Shown: positions 47,542 to 56,388 of the stretch, piece by piece
Layout: every line of letters starts with the position of its first letter
Numbering within the stretch: position 1 is the first letter of the stretch
Assembly (NCBI RefSeq): GCF_900109775.1
Contig: NZ_FOAX01000002.1
Location: 930,001-994,000 of the forward strand
Source of the DNA: Pseudoxanthomonas sp. GM95
GTDB lineage: Bacteria; Pseudomonadota; Gammaproteobacteria; Xanthomonadales; Xanthomonadaceae
Direction of reading: 5' to 3'
Length of the DNA: 64,000 nucleotides
The notes under the pieces: generated by a model
The model's database searches: none
What the model saw: the letters and a program-made list of their open reading frames with translations, nothing else
What the model was told of the DNA's origin: nothing
Program-made: the position numbers and the translations under genes

Positions 47542-47722
47542 AGGCGTGTCATCCATCTCCAGACAGGTCGCGCAGGAACTGCCCTTCGGGTTGGGCCTGC
47601 AAGGCCGCCATCTCCGCGCCGCGTGGCTTGAGCTGACGGCCAGTCAGCCACGGCGCCACGCGACACGAAGCTGACGGCCTTGCAGACCCAACGCGGCCTA
47701 TCCGGAGACAGATGACACGCCT
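47542..47722. repeat. 181-bp palindromic (MITE-like) element
   Basis: It has perfect 12-bp ends AGGCGTGTCATC and GATGACACGCCT, extended with mismatches through TCTCC/GGAGA. Inner matched arms include GTTGGG-TGCAAGGCCG on the left against CGGCCTTGCAGACCCAAC on the right, then CGCGTGGC/GCCACGCG, and a central CTGAC-GGCCA-GTCAG hairpin. The whole element can fold back on itself. It codes for nothing convincing. I could not identify a target-site duplication. Confidence 0.7.
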
Positions 47723-47898
47723 GGCGCGGCGGGGCGAATGAAAGCCCCCTTACGCTAGGCGCCTGCAACGCGCCGCTCCCGTGGATGCACGCCGCAGGCA
47801 AAAGGTTGCAATGACTCATGCCAGTCGGCACGCGCCGGCAAGCTTCCTAATGTACGCACCGGAGCAGGCCAGCGCCTGCCGGAGAGAGGGAGCAGGCC
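47723..47898. other. Upstream region of DUF5916 gene
   Basis: Together with the palindromic element this makes a 361-bp gene-free stretch (47538-47898). The right part holds the GGAGAGAGGGAG ribosome-binding region of the DUF5916 gene; I see no clear promoter. Confidence 0.5.
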
Positions 47899-50124
47899 AT
47901 GCGTGGCTCAGTGTTGGCGACAAGCCTGTTGATGGCGTTGGCGATGCCCGCCGGTGCGGTGGAAATCGATGGCCGGATCGATCCGGCCGAATGGGCCGGT
48001 GCCCAGCACATCACCGATTTCAGACAGGTGCAGCCGCTCACGCGCGCGCCGGGCACCCAGCCGACCGAAGCCTGGATCCTGGCCACGCCGCAAGGGCTGG
48101 CGATCGCGTTCCGCAACGTGCAGCCGGCCGGCGTGCCGCGCACCCGGCAGAAGGTGCGGCGCGATTTCGAGGATCAGGTCGACCGGGTCAACGTGATGGT
48201 CGACTTCGATGGTGACGGGCGCACCGGCTACAACTTCGTGGTGTCGTCCACCGACGGCATCAACGATGCCATCGTCACCAACGAGAACCACTTCAGCCAG
48301 GACTGGGACGGCAACTGGAAGCACGCCGTCAGCGAGGACGACGCCAGCTGGTCGGTGGAACTACTGATCCCCTGGTACATCGCGCCGATGCACAAGGCCA
48401 GCGGCGACACGCGCCGGATGAAGGTCTACCTGGATCGCGTGATCGGCTCGACCGGCGAGCGCATGGCCTGGCCGGCGGCCAGTTTCGAGCGTCCGCGCTT
48501 CCTGTCCGATTTCGCCCAGGTGGAAGTGGCCGATTACCAGCAGTCGCTGCTGGCGATCACGCCCTATATGTCCGGCCTGTACGACAACATCCACGGCGGT
48601 ACCGACGTCAACGGCGGTGTGGACGTGTTCTGGAAGCCCAATGGCCAGTTCCAGATGACCGCCACGGTCAACCCGGATTTCGGCCAGGTCGAGAGCGACG
48701 ACCTGGTGGTGAACTTCGATGCCACCGAAACGTATGTGAGCGACAAGCGGCCGTTCTTCACCGAGAACCAGGGGCTGTTCGAGTTCACCACGCCCTCGGA
48801 TTTCAGCCAGCTGCTCTATACCCGGCGCATTGGCGGCCCCTCGGACGACGGGCGCGGCGCGGCCGACATCGGCGCGGCGGTCAAGGTCAACGGCAGCATC
48901 GGCGCAACCAAGTACGGCGTGTTCTATGCCGAGGAAGACGGCGAGGCGGGGCGCTCGTTCCGCGCGCTGCGGCTGGTACGCGACTTCAGCACGCAGAATC
49001 TGGGCCTCATGGTTACCCAGGTCGAGCGGCCGTGGCTGGATCGCGAGGCCACCGTCATGGGCATCGACCACAACTGGCGGCCGAACGCGCGCTGGAACAT
49101 CCGCACCCGCCTGCTCGGCAGCCAGGTCGAGCAGTCCGGCGAGACCTCGCGCGATACCGGCGGCACGGTCTGGGCCGATTACGAGATGGACCACGGCTGG
49201 CGCCAGCAGTGGATCGCGATGCATTTCGGCAGCGAACTGCAGCTCAACGACGCCGGCTATCTCTCGCAGAACAGCCTCAATTACGGCCACTGGGAAGTGC
49301 GCAAGCGCTTCCCCGAGCAGCCGGCGGCCTCTCGCTATGCCTCCAAGGACTGGCGCTGGCGCATCAGCCAGGTCAACAACGACCACGGCGAAGTGCTCAA
49401 CAAGCAGCTGCGGATCAGCCGCCAGGGCAACCTGCGCGACGGCAGCGAGGAGTTCGTGCAGGTCAACTTCAACGATGCCGGCGTGGACGACCTGCTCACC
49501 CGCGGGCATGGTTCGGTGGAGCAGCCGTTCAACACCCAGTTCGTCTACGAGTACACCCGGCCGCGCAAGGGCCGCTGGGCGCACGAGCTGGAACTGTGGG
49601 CCGAGCGCGGCAGCATCACCGATGCCAGCGCGCTGACCTACAGCGTGGACTACACCGCGACGTACTTCGTCAACGACGATTTCAGCGTGTACGTGGGCGG
49701 TTACGCGGATCATTCGCCGGCCTGGTCGGTGTGGCAGTCCGACAACCTGGTCGGCCTGTACAACGGCCGCGAGTGGCACTTCAACACCGGCCTGACCTGG
49801 AACCTGGCCAACCGCCAGGAGCTGCGCATCAAGCTGCAGGCGCTGGCGATCGACGCACAGGCCATCGGTGCCTATCGCGTGCTGGGCACGCGCCCGGTGG
49901 ACAGCGGCGAGGCGGTGTCGGATTTCAGCGTGCGCAACCTGGGCTTCCAGGTGCGCTACCGCTACGAGGTGGCGCCGATGTCGGACCTGTACATCGTCTA
50001 CGCGCGCGGCGGCTATGACGAAACCGATCGCAGCGACACCATCGGCAGCCTGCTGACCGACGCGCTGCGGCTGCGCAACGACGAGCAGCTGTTGGTGAAG
50101 TTCAGCTATCGCTTCGAGCTTTGA
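47899..50124 (+). CDS. DUF5916 outer-membrane protein with N-terminal CBM9-like domain
   Basis: A 741-residue secreted protein: signal peptide (about 1-20, ending AGAVE), a carbohydrate-binding family 9-like sandwich ([14 protein letters not shown] to about 200), the typical [16 protein letters not shown] and [14 protein letters not shown] motifs of DUF5916, then a long beta-barrel-like region with alternating aromatic strands to the C-terminal VKFSYRFEL. It is probably an outer-membrane barrel; some family members sit near polysaccharide or peptidase genes, but here there is no informative partner. A strong purine-rich ribosome site precedes the ATG. Confidence 0.85.
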   Translation: MRGSVLATSLLMALAMPAGAVEIDGRIDPAEWAGAQHITDFRQVQPLTRAPGTQPTEAWILATPQGLAIAFRNVQPAGVPRTRQKVRRDFEDQVDRVNVMVDFDGDGRTGYNFVVSSTDGINDAIVTNENHFSQDWDGNWKHAVSEDDASWSVELLIPWYIAPMHKASGDTRRMKVYLDRVIGSTGERMAWPAASFERPRFLSDFAQVEVADYQQSLLAITPYMSGLYDNIHGGTDVNGGVDVFWKPNGQFQMTATVNPDFGQVESDDLVVNFDATETYVSDKRPFFTENQGLFEFTTPSDFSQLLYTRRIGGPSDDGRGAADIGAAVKVNGSIGATKYGVFYAEEDGEAGRSFRALRLVRDFSTQNLGLMVTQVERPWLDREATVMGIDHNWRPNARWNIRTRLLGSQVEQSGETSRDTGGTVWADYEMDHGWRQQWIAMHFGSELQLNDAGYLSQNSLNYGHWEVRKRFPEQPAASRYASKDWRWRISQVNNDHGEVLNKQLRISRQGNLRDGSEEFVQVNFNDAGVDDLLTRGHGSVEQPFNTQFVYEYTRPRKGRWAHELELWAERGSITDASALTYSVDYTATYFVNDDFSVYVGGYADHSPAWSVWQSDNLVGLYNGREWHFNTGLTWNLANRQELRIKLQALAIDAQAIGAYRVLGTRPVDSGEAVSDFSVRNLGFQVRYRYEVAPMSDLYIVYARGGYDETDRSDTIGSLLTDALRLRNDEQLLVKFSYRFEL

Positions 50125-50188
50125 CGGCACATTCCACTCACGCGCCTGGGCGACACTGGCGGCCTGTCGTCCTCGCGGAGTTGCCTGC

Positions 50189-50977
50189 ATGTCCCGTTCG
50201 CTCGATGGCCAGGTGGCCGTCATCACCGGTGCCGCCAGCGGCATCGGCAAGGAAATCGCCTTCACCCTGGCCCGCGCCGGTGCGCGCGTGGCCATCGCCG
50301 ATCTGAACCTCGACGGCGCGCAGGCCGTTGCCGCGCAGGTGAAGGCTGAAGGTGGCACCGCGCTGGGCGTGGCGATGGATGTCACCGACGAGGCCGCGGT
50401 CAACGCCGGCATCGCCCAGGTCGCAGCCGAACTGGGGCCGGTGGACATCCTCATCGCCAACGCCGGCATCCAGATCGTGGCGCCGATCCAGGACTTCGCT
50501 TTCGCCGACTGGAAGCGGCTGCTGGCGATCCACCTCGATGGCGCCTTCCTCACCACCAAGGCGGTGCTGCCGGCGATGTATGCCGGCAAGCGCGGCGGCA
50601 CGGTGATCTACATGGGCTCGGCGCATTCGCACGAGGCCTCGCCGCTCAAATCGGCTTACGTCACCGCCAAGCATGGCTTGCTGGGCCTGGCCCGCACGCT
50701 GGCCAAGGAAGGCGGCCCGCGCGGCGTGCGCAGCCACGTGGTGTGCCCGGGCTTCGTGCGCACGCCGCTGGTGGACAAGCAGATCCCCGAGCAGGCCGCC
50801 ACGCTGGGCATCAGCGAGGACGAGGTGGTCAAACGCGTGATGCTGGGCAGCACGGTCGATGGCACGTTCACCACGCTGGAAGACGTGGCGCAGACGGTGA
50901 AGTTCCTGTGCGAATTCCCCAGTGCGGCGCTGACCGGGCAGAGCATCCTGGTCAGTCACGGCTGGCACATGGGCTGA
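50189..50977 (+). CDS. D-beta-hydroxybutyrate dehydrogenase (SDR family)
   Basis: A 262-residue NAD-dependent short-chain dehydrogenase. The cofactor motif is [13 protein letters not shown], followed by IANAGIQ, the catalytic Ser in [11 protein letters not shown], and Tyr/Lys in SAYVTAKHG. The C-terminal stretch [15 protein letters not shown] and [13 protein letters not shown] matches 3-hydroxybutyrate dehydrogenases, so interconversion of 3-hydroxybutyrate and acetoacetate is likely. It follows the DUF5916 gene by 64 bp. Confidence 0.88.
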   Translation: MSRSLDGQVAVITGAASGIGKEIAFTLARAGARVAIADLNLDGAQAVAAQVKAEGGTALGVAMDVTDEAAVNAGIAQVAAELGPVDILIANAGIQIVAPIQDFAFADWKRLLAIHLDGAFLTTKAVLPAMYAGKRGGTVIYMGSAHSHEASPLKSAYVTAKHGLLGLARTLAKEGGPRGVRSHVVCPGFVRTPLVDKQIPEQAATLGISEDEVVKRVMLGSTVDGTFTTLEDVAQTVKFLCEFPSAALTGQSILVSHGWHMG

Positions 50978-51061
50978 GCGCCAAGCGCGCGCGTGCAATG
51001 CAGTGAGGCGCGATCCTTGCGGGTCGCGCCTCGTGTTGGCAAGCGGAATGCGGGCGAGAAA

Positions 51062-51721
51062 TCAGGGCTTGGCGGGCGCCGGCTCGTAGCCTTCCAGATC
51101 GGCCGAATCCAGGTGCCACTGGCGCTGCTCCGGCGTGGCCCCGTCGGCCATCACCGCCTTGAGGGTGAAATTGCCGCGGTAGTGGCGCGTGCTGCCGTCG
51201 CTGCGCGTGCTGGCCAGGTCCACCGGCACCTGGATATAGCGCGAACCCGCCGCGCCTTCGGCATTGAACGCCTTGCCGACGGTGGCCTGCGCCGAGGTCG
51301 TCTTGGCGTAGCCGTTGACGAAGCCCTCGAAGGTCTGCCGACTGGCTTGCCCGTTGTGGCCCCACAGCGCGTAGGCGGTGGCGTAGTCCTTGGCATCGAC
51401 CGCGGCGTAGTAGCGGCGCACGGTGTCTTCGGCGGCTTCGGGCGTGGCGGCGGTGTCATCGTGCGCTTCGGCGGAATGTTCGGGTGCGCTGGACATCGCC
51501 GGCGGCACTTCGAGCGCATCGGCCGGCGCGGGCGGTGCCTGCGTCGGCGCGGCAGGTGAAGTCGTTGCCGGCGCCGAAGCAGCAGGCGCCACCTCATCCG
51601 CAGCAGGCGGTGTCGCGGCCGAAGGCGCGACCGTGTCCGGTCCGCACGCCACCAGTGCCACCAGCGCGATCGCGCCGGCGGACAGCAGCATCAGGCGGCC
51701 GCGGATGATCTTATTTCGCAT
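51062..51721 (-). CDS. Lipoprotein with Pro/Ala-rich linker and NTF2-like domain
   Basis: A 219-residue lipoprotein: lipobox LVALVACG (Cys at about 26), a low-complexity Ala/Pro/Thr linker (30-95), and a C-terminal domain (RRYYAAVDAKDYATAYALW to the end) resembling NTF2-like folds. The function is unknown. It overlaps the DUF1439 gene upstream by 11 bp. Confidence 0.75.
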   Translation of the reverse strand: MRNKIIRGRLMLLSAGAIALVALVACGPDTVAPSAATPPAADEVAPAASAPATTSPAAPTQAPPAPADALEVPPAMSSAPEHSAEAHDDTAATPEAAEDTVRRYYAAVDAKDYATAYALWGHNGQASRQTFEGFVNGYAKTTSAQATVGKAFNAEGAAGSRYIQVPVDLASTRSDGSTRHYRGNFTLKAVMADGATPEQRQWHLDSADLEGYEPAPAKP

Positions 51722-52295
51722 CGCTCAGGTCCGGCATGCCGACGGGCTGGTTGAACTGCACCTTGATCTGGCCTTGCTCGACGCGCGCCGATTCCACGCG
51801 CACGTCGCCGAAGTTGGCCAGCAGTTTCGGGTCCAGCTGATACAGCGGCTCGCTATGCGCATAGTCCTGCAGGAACAGGCTGACCAGCTGGCGGTCGCGC
51901 TCGCGCAGTTCATGCCCATTGGTGGGCGTGACGCGATCCACCGTCGGCGCATCCAGGAACAGCGCCATCTTCTGCGGGTCGTAGCGCAGGCCGCTGCTCA
52001 GCCAGACCCGGCCCAGCGGATTGCCGCTGGCGCTGGCGTCAAACTGCATCTGCACGCGGTTGCCTTCGCGCGGGATGGTCAGCTGCGGATTACTGGCGGT
52101 CATCGACACCAGCCCGCCCAGCGCATCGAAATCGCGCGGGAATTCGGCCTGCAGGTAACCCTGCACCTGCTGCGCGGTGACCGACAAGGTGTTGGAGGGC
52201 GTGCCCTGCGCCCAAGCCGCAGCGGTGATGGAGCCAGCCACCAGGGCCAGTGCCACGACGGCCGCGCGCACGCGGGTGATCAACGATGCCTGCAT
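51711..52295 (-). CDS. DUF1439 domain-containing secreted protein
   Basis: A 194-residue protein with a signal peptide (about 1-31, ending AAWA) and a DUF1439/YceB-like domain (LSVTAQQVQGYLQAEFPRDF, RVWLSSGLRYDPQKMALFLD). YceB-type proteins are predicted lipid-binding tubular lipoproteins; this copy lacks a lipobox Cys. The ATG at 52295 gives a proper signal peptide. Confidence 0.78.
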   Translation of the reverse strand: MQASLITRVRAAVVALALVAGSITAAAWAQGTPSNTLSVTAQQVQGYLQAEFPRDFDALGGLVSMTASNPQLTIPREGNRVQMQFDASASGNPLGRVWLSSGLRYDPQKMALFLDAPTVDRVTPTNGHELRERDRQLVSLFLQDYAHSEPLYQLDPKLLANFGDVRVESARVEQGQIKVQFNQPVGMPDLSDAK

Positions 52296-52362
52296 GGGAA
52301 GTTTCCGAAGCGATGCGCCCAATGCGCCCGGCACACCTTAAGCCCGGCCGGTGAACCGGGCC

Positions 52363-52890
52363 TCAATCGATCTGGGGTCGCATCGAGGCGGTGGAAATCT
52401 CCCAGCCGTCGTTGCCGATCTTGCGTCGCAGCCGATACCAGCCGTCCCAGCGCTGCACGTTGCCCTGCGCATCGCTCAGGCGCAGGCGCACCGGGATTTC
52501 CAGCGCACGCGAGGGGAATTCATCCGGATCCAGCGGCTTTGGGGTGTCGGTGTTGATGTGGGCCGAGTAGCGCCCCAGCGCACGCAGCGCGGCGTCGTCC
52601 GGCGCCGGCGGTGGTTGGCCGCCGACCCACAGCGTATCGGCGACGGATAAATCGCCCGCGGCCAAGGCGCCGAGGTAGCGGTGCAGAGTGCCGGCGGCCT
52701 CGTGGAAGTTGCTGCGCTGCTCCTCGCGCATGGCCTCCACGCGCTGCGCGGCAGCCACCTCGGCCGGGTCCGGCGTGGGCGCGGGCGGCAGCGTGGCGGT
52801 GGAGGCGATCGTGGTCTTGGGATCGGGCTTGCGGCTGCACGAGCAACCGCCCACCAGCAGGCTCAGCAGAAGGAGGCAGGCAACGCGCAT
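52363..52890 (-). CDS. Hypothetical lipoprotein
   Basis: A 175-residue protein with a clear lipobox LLVGGCSCS (Cys16), a Pro/Thr linker (20-45), a helical segment (AAQRVEAMREEQRSNFHEAA) and a C-terminal beta-rich domain (RLRLSDAQGNVQRWDGWYR) reminiscent of the gene at 51062. I do not recognise the family. Gene order suggests a three-gene envelope operon 52890 to 51062. Confidence 0.7.
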   Translation of the reverse strand: MRVACLLLLSLLVGGCSCSRKPDPKTTIASTATLPPAPTPDPAEVAAAQRVEAMREEQRSNFHEAAGTLHRYLGALAAGDLSVADTLWVGGQPPPAPDDAALRALGRYSAHINTDTPKPLDPDEFPSRALEIPVRLRLSDAQGNVQRWDGWYRLRRKIGNDGWEISTASMRPQID

Positions 52891-52954
52891 GTCAGGCCCG
52901 GCAGGTGGCGATGCGGCGCAGTGTACTGGCGCAGCCGGGCCGTGCGCGGTGGAT

Positions 52955-53254
52955 TCAGCGGCGGGGGTCGAGTCCGGCGATGAAGCGCTCCAGCGCAGGT
53001 TCCAATGGCCCGAACGGATCTTCGGTGCCGGTGCGATGGCGCTGCGCCAGGTCCTGCAGCAGGCGGCTGCTGATCAGGGTGGCGGCGCGTTCGTCTGCGC
53101 TGAGCTGGCGATGGCGCTGGACGTTTTCCAGCAACCGCATCCAGTCCTGGGTGGCGCGGTGTTCGAACTCGATGCTGCAGCGATCGCTGCACGGATAGCC
53201 GTCGTCTTCGACGGGCGTGATGGTGATGCGGTAGCGGTGCGGTCGGGAGCCCAT
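52955..53254 (-). CDS. DUF3861 domain-containing protein
   Basis: A 99-residue soluble protein; HRYRITITPVEDD at the start and LFQDLAQR-like C-terminal helix (SRLLQDLAQRHRTG, LERFIAGLD) match DUF3861. The function is unknown. The ATG at 53254 is followed by the domain at once; a longer upstream frame is not plausible. Confidence 0.72.
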   Translation of the reverse strand: MGSRPHRYRITITPVEDDGYPCSDRCSIEFEHRATQDWMRLLENVQRHRQLSADERAATLISSRLLQDLAQRHRTGTEDPFGPLEPALERFIAGLDPRR

Positions 53255-53288
53255 GGCGTACACAGCGACTGGGGAACAGGACTCCAAG

Positions 53289-53330
53289 GTAGGAGCGCGC
53301 GGTGCCCGCCGCGAGCCGGTGGGGCGCGAC
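53289..53330. repeat. Possible single REP-like unit
   Basis: GTAGGAGCGCGCGGTGCC followed by an imperfect complement (CGCCGCGA) and GGGGCGCGACT, resembling the GTAGGAGC-headed REP sequences common in xanthomonads. It fills the space between the DUF3861 start and the M23 stop. Confidence 0.4.
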
Positions 53331-53921
53331 TCAGTGTTCCAGCGTGTCGGGCGGTCGCCAGGCGCGCAGGGCAGGCAGCGGATCACGCGCGCCATCGCGC
53401 CCATAGACGCCGTAATGCAGGTGTGGCGGCGTGCCGCGCGCGTTGCCGGTGGTGCCCACGTAGCCGAGCAGGTCGCCCGGCAGGACGCTCTGTCCTTCGT
53501 GCAGTTGCGGCGCCCAGCCGTCCAGGTGCGCGTGGTAATAGCGCTCGTTGCCCGGCCCCAGCACCCACACCTGCTTGCCGCCCAGGCCGCCTTCTCGGAT
53601 CGAGGTCACCACGCCCGGCGTGGCGCTCAACACCGGCGTGCCGCGTGCCGCGAAGATGTCCACGCCGGCATGCGTGCGATCGCGTCCGCGTGGTGCGCCG
53701 AAGGTGTCTGCGATCCGGCTGGCGCGCACGCCTTCCACCGGCGAGGGCAGCTGCTGCGCCGGTGCCATGCGCGTGAGGCGCCAGAGCATCTTCGGCGTAT
53801 CGAGGAACGGCTGGCGCCAGGCCCACGCCGCGCAGAAGCCCAACAGCGCCAGGAACACCAAGGGTGCGAGCACGCGGCGTGCGCGCTGGGTCGGATCGAG
53901 CGGGGGAGAGACGCTGGACAT
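53331..53921 (-). CDS. M23 family metallopeptidase, membrane-anchored
   Basis: A 196-residue peptidoglycan endopeptidase-like protein. One N-terminal helix (VLAPLVFLALLGFCAAWAW) is followed by the M23 domain: zinc ligands in RTHAGVDIFA (H-x3-D) and HLHYGVYG (H-x-H), with the general-base His in YYHAHLDGW. All ligands are present, so it is probably active on cross-links. The ATG at 53921 is preferred to one 13 codons upstream. Confidence 0.88.
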   Translation of the reverse strand: MSSVSPPLDPTQRARRVLAPLVFLALLGFCAAWAWRQPFLDTPKMLWRLTRMAPAQQLPSPVEGVRASRIADTFGAPRGRDRTHAGVDIFAARGTPVLSATPGVVTSIREGGLGGKQVWVLGPGNERYYHAHLDGWAPQLHEGQSVLPGDLLGYVGTTGNARGTPPHLHYGVYGRDGARDPLPALRAWRPPDTLEH

Positions 53922-54001
53922 GCGATCAGCCTGCCCGCAGCGCGATGAGTGAAGGATCAAGCCGGCGTGCGCCTGATCGGATTGTCATATGCCTCAAAAC
54001 G

Positions 54002-54029
54002 ACTCGGGACGGCCTGAGCCGTCCCGAGT
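54002..54029 (-). terminator. Intrinsic terminator after HU gene
   Basis: ACTCGGGACGGC, a 4-nt loop and its complement; on the minus strand it is followed by CGTTTTG. It lies 27 bp past the stop at 54057. Confidence 0.82.
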
Positions 54030-54056
54030 AGATATTGCCTGGAGGCTGCGCCTGAA

Positions 54057-54440
54057 TCAGACCGCGGAGTCCTTCAGTGCCTTCATCGGCAGGATCTTCA
54101 CCTTGGTGGAAGCCGGCTTGGCGGCGAACCACTGCTCTTCCTTGGTGAAGGGGTTGATGCCCTTGCGCTTCGGCTTGGCCGCGACGCTGACGGTCTTGAT
54201 CTTCAGCAGGCCCGGCAGGGTGAAGCTGCCTGCGCCCTTCTTGCTGATCGAGCCCTGGATGGCCGACTGCAGCGCAGCCATCACGGCGCGCACGTCCTTC
54301 GGAGCAACGCCGCTGTTCTCGGCGACGTGGGCGACCAGGCCCGACTTGGTCAGGGCTTCCTTGATCGGCTTGGGGGCGGCCGGCTTGGCGGCGGTCTTGG
54401 CAACCTTCTTGGTCGCTACCTTCTTGGTGGTCTTTGCCAT
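54057..54440 (-). CDS. HU-family DNA-binding protein with basic N-terminal tail
   Basis: A 127-residue nucleoid protein. Residues 1-32 are a Lys/Ala/Pro tail (TTKKVATKKVAKTAAKPA) like histone H1; the HU/IHF fold follows (LTKSGLVAHVAENSGV, AVMAALQSAIQGSISKKGAG, FTLPGLLKIKTV). The DNA-binding arm holds KPKRKGINPFTKEEQ with the intercalating NP of HU (NPFT). The ATG at 54440 has an AGGA site. A good promoter lies upstream. Confidence 0.9.
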   Translation of the reverse strand: MAKTTKKVATKKVAKTAAKPAAPKPIKEALTKSGLVAHVAENSGVAPKDVRAVMAALQSAIQGSISKKGAGSFTLPGLLKIKTVSVAAKPKRKGINPFTKEEQWFAAKPASTKVKILPMKALKDSAV

Positions 54441-54498
54441 ATGTGTCCTGTTGTACCGTGTTTGGTGGGTTGTTCGGGCCGAAACGGTCGGCATGCGG

Positions 54499-54527
54499 AA
54501 TGTAGGGCAAGCGCGCCTTGTCGCCAA
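54499..54527 (-). promoter_or_regulatory. Promoter of HU gene
   Basis: On the minus strand TTGGCG (54522-54527) and TACATT (54499-54504) are 17 bp apart, giving a leader of about 50 nt. Confidence 0.6.
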
Positions 54528-54779
54528 GGGGAAACGCCGTATTTTTCTCGGTTTTTCCGTGTTTTTCGACCAATGGAGGGTTTGTCGTGCATCTGCGATG
54601 ACGCTGGATGCATCAGCGGTGCCAATTCGCGAAGCCTCAAAATGCCTTGCCGCGCTGCGTCACGCGAATGCGCGAAGTGCAGGTGGAAGGTCATCGTGAT
54701 GCCGCGTCACCGGCACGGTGCGCTTACATCCGGGCGACTAGGCTCAGCGTTCTTTTCCGTCCGCCACAGGAGCATCGTC

Positions 54780-55214
54780 ATGGGTATTTCGCGTCCCGCC
54801 ACCGCACATTGGGAAGGAGATCTGAAGTCGGGCAAGGGCAAGATCTCCACGCCGCAGAGCGGCCTGCTGTCCGATACGCCTTACGGTTTCAACAGTCGCT
54901 TCGGCGACCAGAAGGGCACCAACCCGGAAGAACTCATCGCCGCCGCACACGCCGGCTGCTTCACCATGGCGCTGTCCAACATGCTGACCGAAGCCGGCTC
55001 GCCGCCTACCTCGCTCGATACGCGTGCCGAAGTGGACCTGTCGATGGAAGGCGGCCCAACGCTCTCGCACATCCGCCTCAAGGTGAAGGGCGTGGTGCCG
55101 GGCATCGACGCGGCCAAGTTCAAGGAGATCGCCGAGAACGCCAAGGAGAATTGCCCGGTGTCCAAGGCGCTCAAGGCCGTGCCGATGAGCCTGGAAACCG
55201 AGTTCGCCAGCTGA
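54780..55214 (+). CDS. osmC: OsmC family peroxiredoxin
   Basis: A 144-residue organic hydroperoxide reductase. The two redox Cys are in AAAHAGCFTMAL and KENCPVSKAL, and the start ATAHWEGDLKSGKG matches OsmC rather than Ohr. Length equals E. coli OsmC. An AGGAG box precedes the ATG. Confidence 0.92.
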   Translation: MGISRPATAHWEGDLKSGKGKISTPQSGLLSDTPYGFNSRFGDQKGTNPEELIAAAHAGCFTMALSNMLTEAGSPPTSLDTRAEVDLSMEGGPTLSHIRLKVKGVVPGIDAAKFKEIAENAKENCPVSKALKAVPMSLETEFAS

Positions 55215-55379
55215 TCCAAGGCACTTCGCATCCGGCCTGCAACGGGCCGGGTGCGCTGCGGCGCAGGCCGCTGGCTGTCGCGTGGTTGAACGCGATAGCG
55301 CGTGACGGTCCGGTTCAGGACCGTTTCACCCCGTGACATCGACGATGCACCTGCGCCGCAACGGCGCGGGAGACCTTCC

Positions 55380-56027
55380 ATGATCCGCTCCACCCTTGTC
55401 ATCGCGTTGCTGGGCCTGACCTGCATCGGTCCTGCCGCCGCGCAGTCGCGCTATGCCGACTACTACAGCCAGACCTACGGCAATGGCAATGCCGTTGATC
55501 GCGATGGCGATCGCGACGACGACAACCGCTACGACAGCCGCGATGGCGGTGATTACGACTATGCCCGTGTCGTGCGCGTGGACCCGATCATCGCGCCGCC
55601 GCCACCGCCCAGGCAGCAGTGCTACGACCGCGCCGCCGACGACAGCTATACCCAGGGTGGCGATTACTACGACGGCAACGGCCAGCGCCAGTCCACGCCG
55701 GGCGGGCGCGTGGGTGCCACGATTGTGGGTGGCGTCCTTGGCGCCGTGGTGGGCAGTCGCTTCGGTGGCGGCACCGGCCGCGTGGTCGGGACGGCCGTCG
55801 GCACGGCTGCAGGCACCGCGATGGGCCAGTCGGTCTACGACAATTCGCACACCACGCGCGGCACCGTGCGGGTCTGCGAACCGGTCGCCGACCAGCGCGA
55901 CGATGGCGAAGTGGAAGGCTACGACGTCACCTACGAATACGCCGGCCGCGATTACCACACGCGCACTGCCTACCATCCGGGCGACCGCATCCGGGTTCGC
56001 GTGGATGTGGCGGCCGTGCAGCACTGA
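55380..56027 (+). CDS. Glycine zipper 2TM domain protein
   Basis: A 215-residue secreted protein. The signal peptide (about 1-21, ending AAAQS) is followed by an Asp/Tyr-rich segment (DRDGDRDDDNRYDSRDGGD, about 40-60), a proline run, a glycine zipper (about 110-160: VGATIVGGVLGAVVGSRFG, GTAVGTAAGTAMGQ) and a small C-terminal beta domain. Glycine zippers insert in or span the outer membrane in such proteins; the role is unknown. Confidence 0.82.
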   Translation: MIRSTLVIALLGLTCIGPAAAQSRYADYYSQTYGNGNAVDRDGDRDDDNRYDSRDGGDYDYARVVRVDPIIAPPPPPRQQCYDRAADDSYTQGGDYYDGNGQRQSTPGGRVGATIVGGVLGAVVGSRFGGGTGRVVGTAVGTAAGTAMGQSVYDNSHTTRGTVRVCEPVADQRDDGEVEGYDVTYEYAGRDYHTRTAYHPGDRIRVRVDVAAVQH

Positions 56028-56048
56028 GCGGGTGCGAAAGCGCTGATC

Positions 56049-56074
56049 GAAAGGGGCCGCAAGGCCCTTTTCCT
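56049..56074 (+). terminator. Intrinsic terminator after glycine-zipper gene
   Basis: AAAGGGGCC, a GCAA loop and GGCCCTTTT, followed by CCTTTG. It lies about 22 bp after the stop at 56027. Confidence 0.72.
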
Positions 56075-56190
56075 TTGCCTGGCGGCTGCAACCGTCGCGT
56101 GCCGCGCAACGCAGTGCGCTGGCGATGCCAAGCGCCTTGCGATGCGCGGATGCCACACTGCGCGTCCCCACATCCACGAGCCCACGTCCC

Positions 56191-56376
56191 ATGCCCCAGG
56201 TCATCGTCTACGCCGTCGAAGGTCGCAACGCCGCACAGAAGAAGGCACTGATGAAAGCCATCACCGATGCGGTGGTGGAACACTTCGAAGTCACGCCGCC
56301 GCAGGTGATCGTGCAGATCGTCGAGGCTGCCGGTGATTCCAAGGCCAAGGGCGGCGTGCCCTACAACGAGCTCTGA
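56191..56376 (+). CDS. 4-oxalocrotonate tautomerase family enzyme
   Basis: A 61-residue tautomerase; the N-terminal Pro after Met removal (MPQVIVYAVEGR) is the catalytic base, and the chain KKALMKAITDAVVEHF matches the family helix. Substrate unknown. The start at ATG 56191 is fixed by the catalytic Pro. Confidence 0.87.
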   Translation: MPQVIVYAVEGRNAAQKKALMKAITDAVVEHFEVTPPQVIVQIVEAAGDSKAKGGVPYNEL

Positions 56377-56388
56377 GGGCGCGGCGCG

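Noticed and set aside
47067..47831. 254-codon minus-strand frame over the SET gene and palindrome
   Set aside because: Antisense to the SET domain and crosses the non-coding palindrome; no recognisable domain.
48361..50601. 746-codon minus-strand frame over the DUF5916 gene and SDR gene
   Set aside because: Antisense shadow; the plus-strand proteins have signal peptide, family motifs and ribosome sites.
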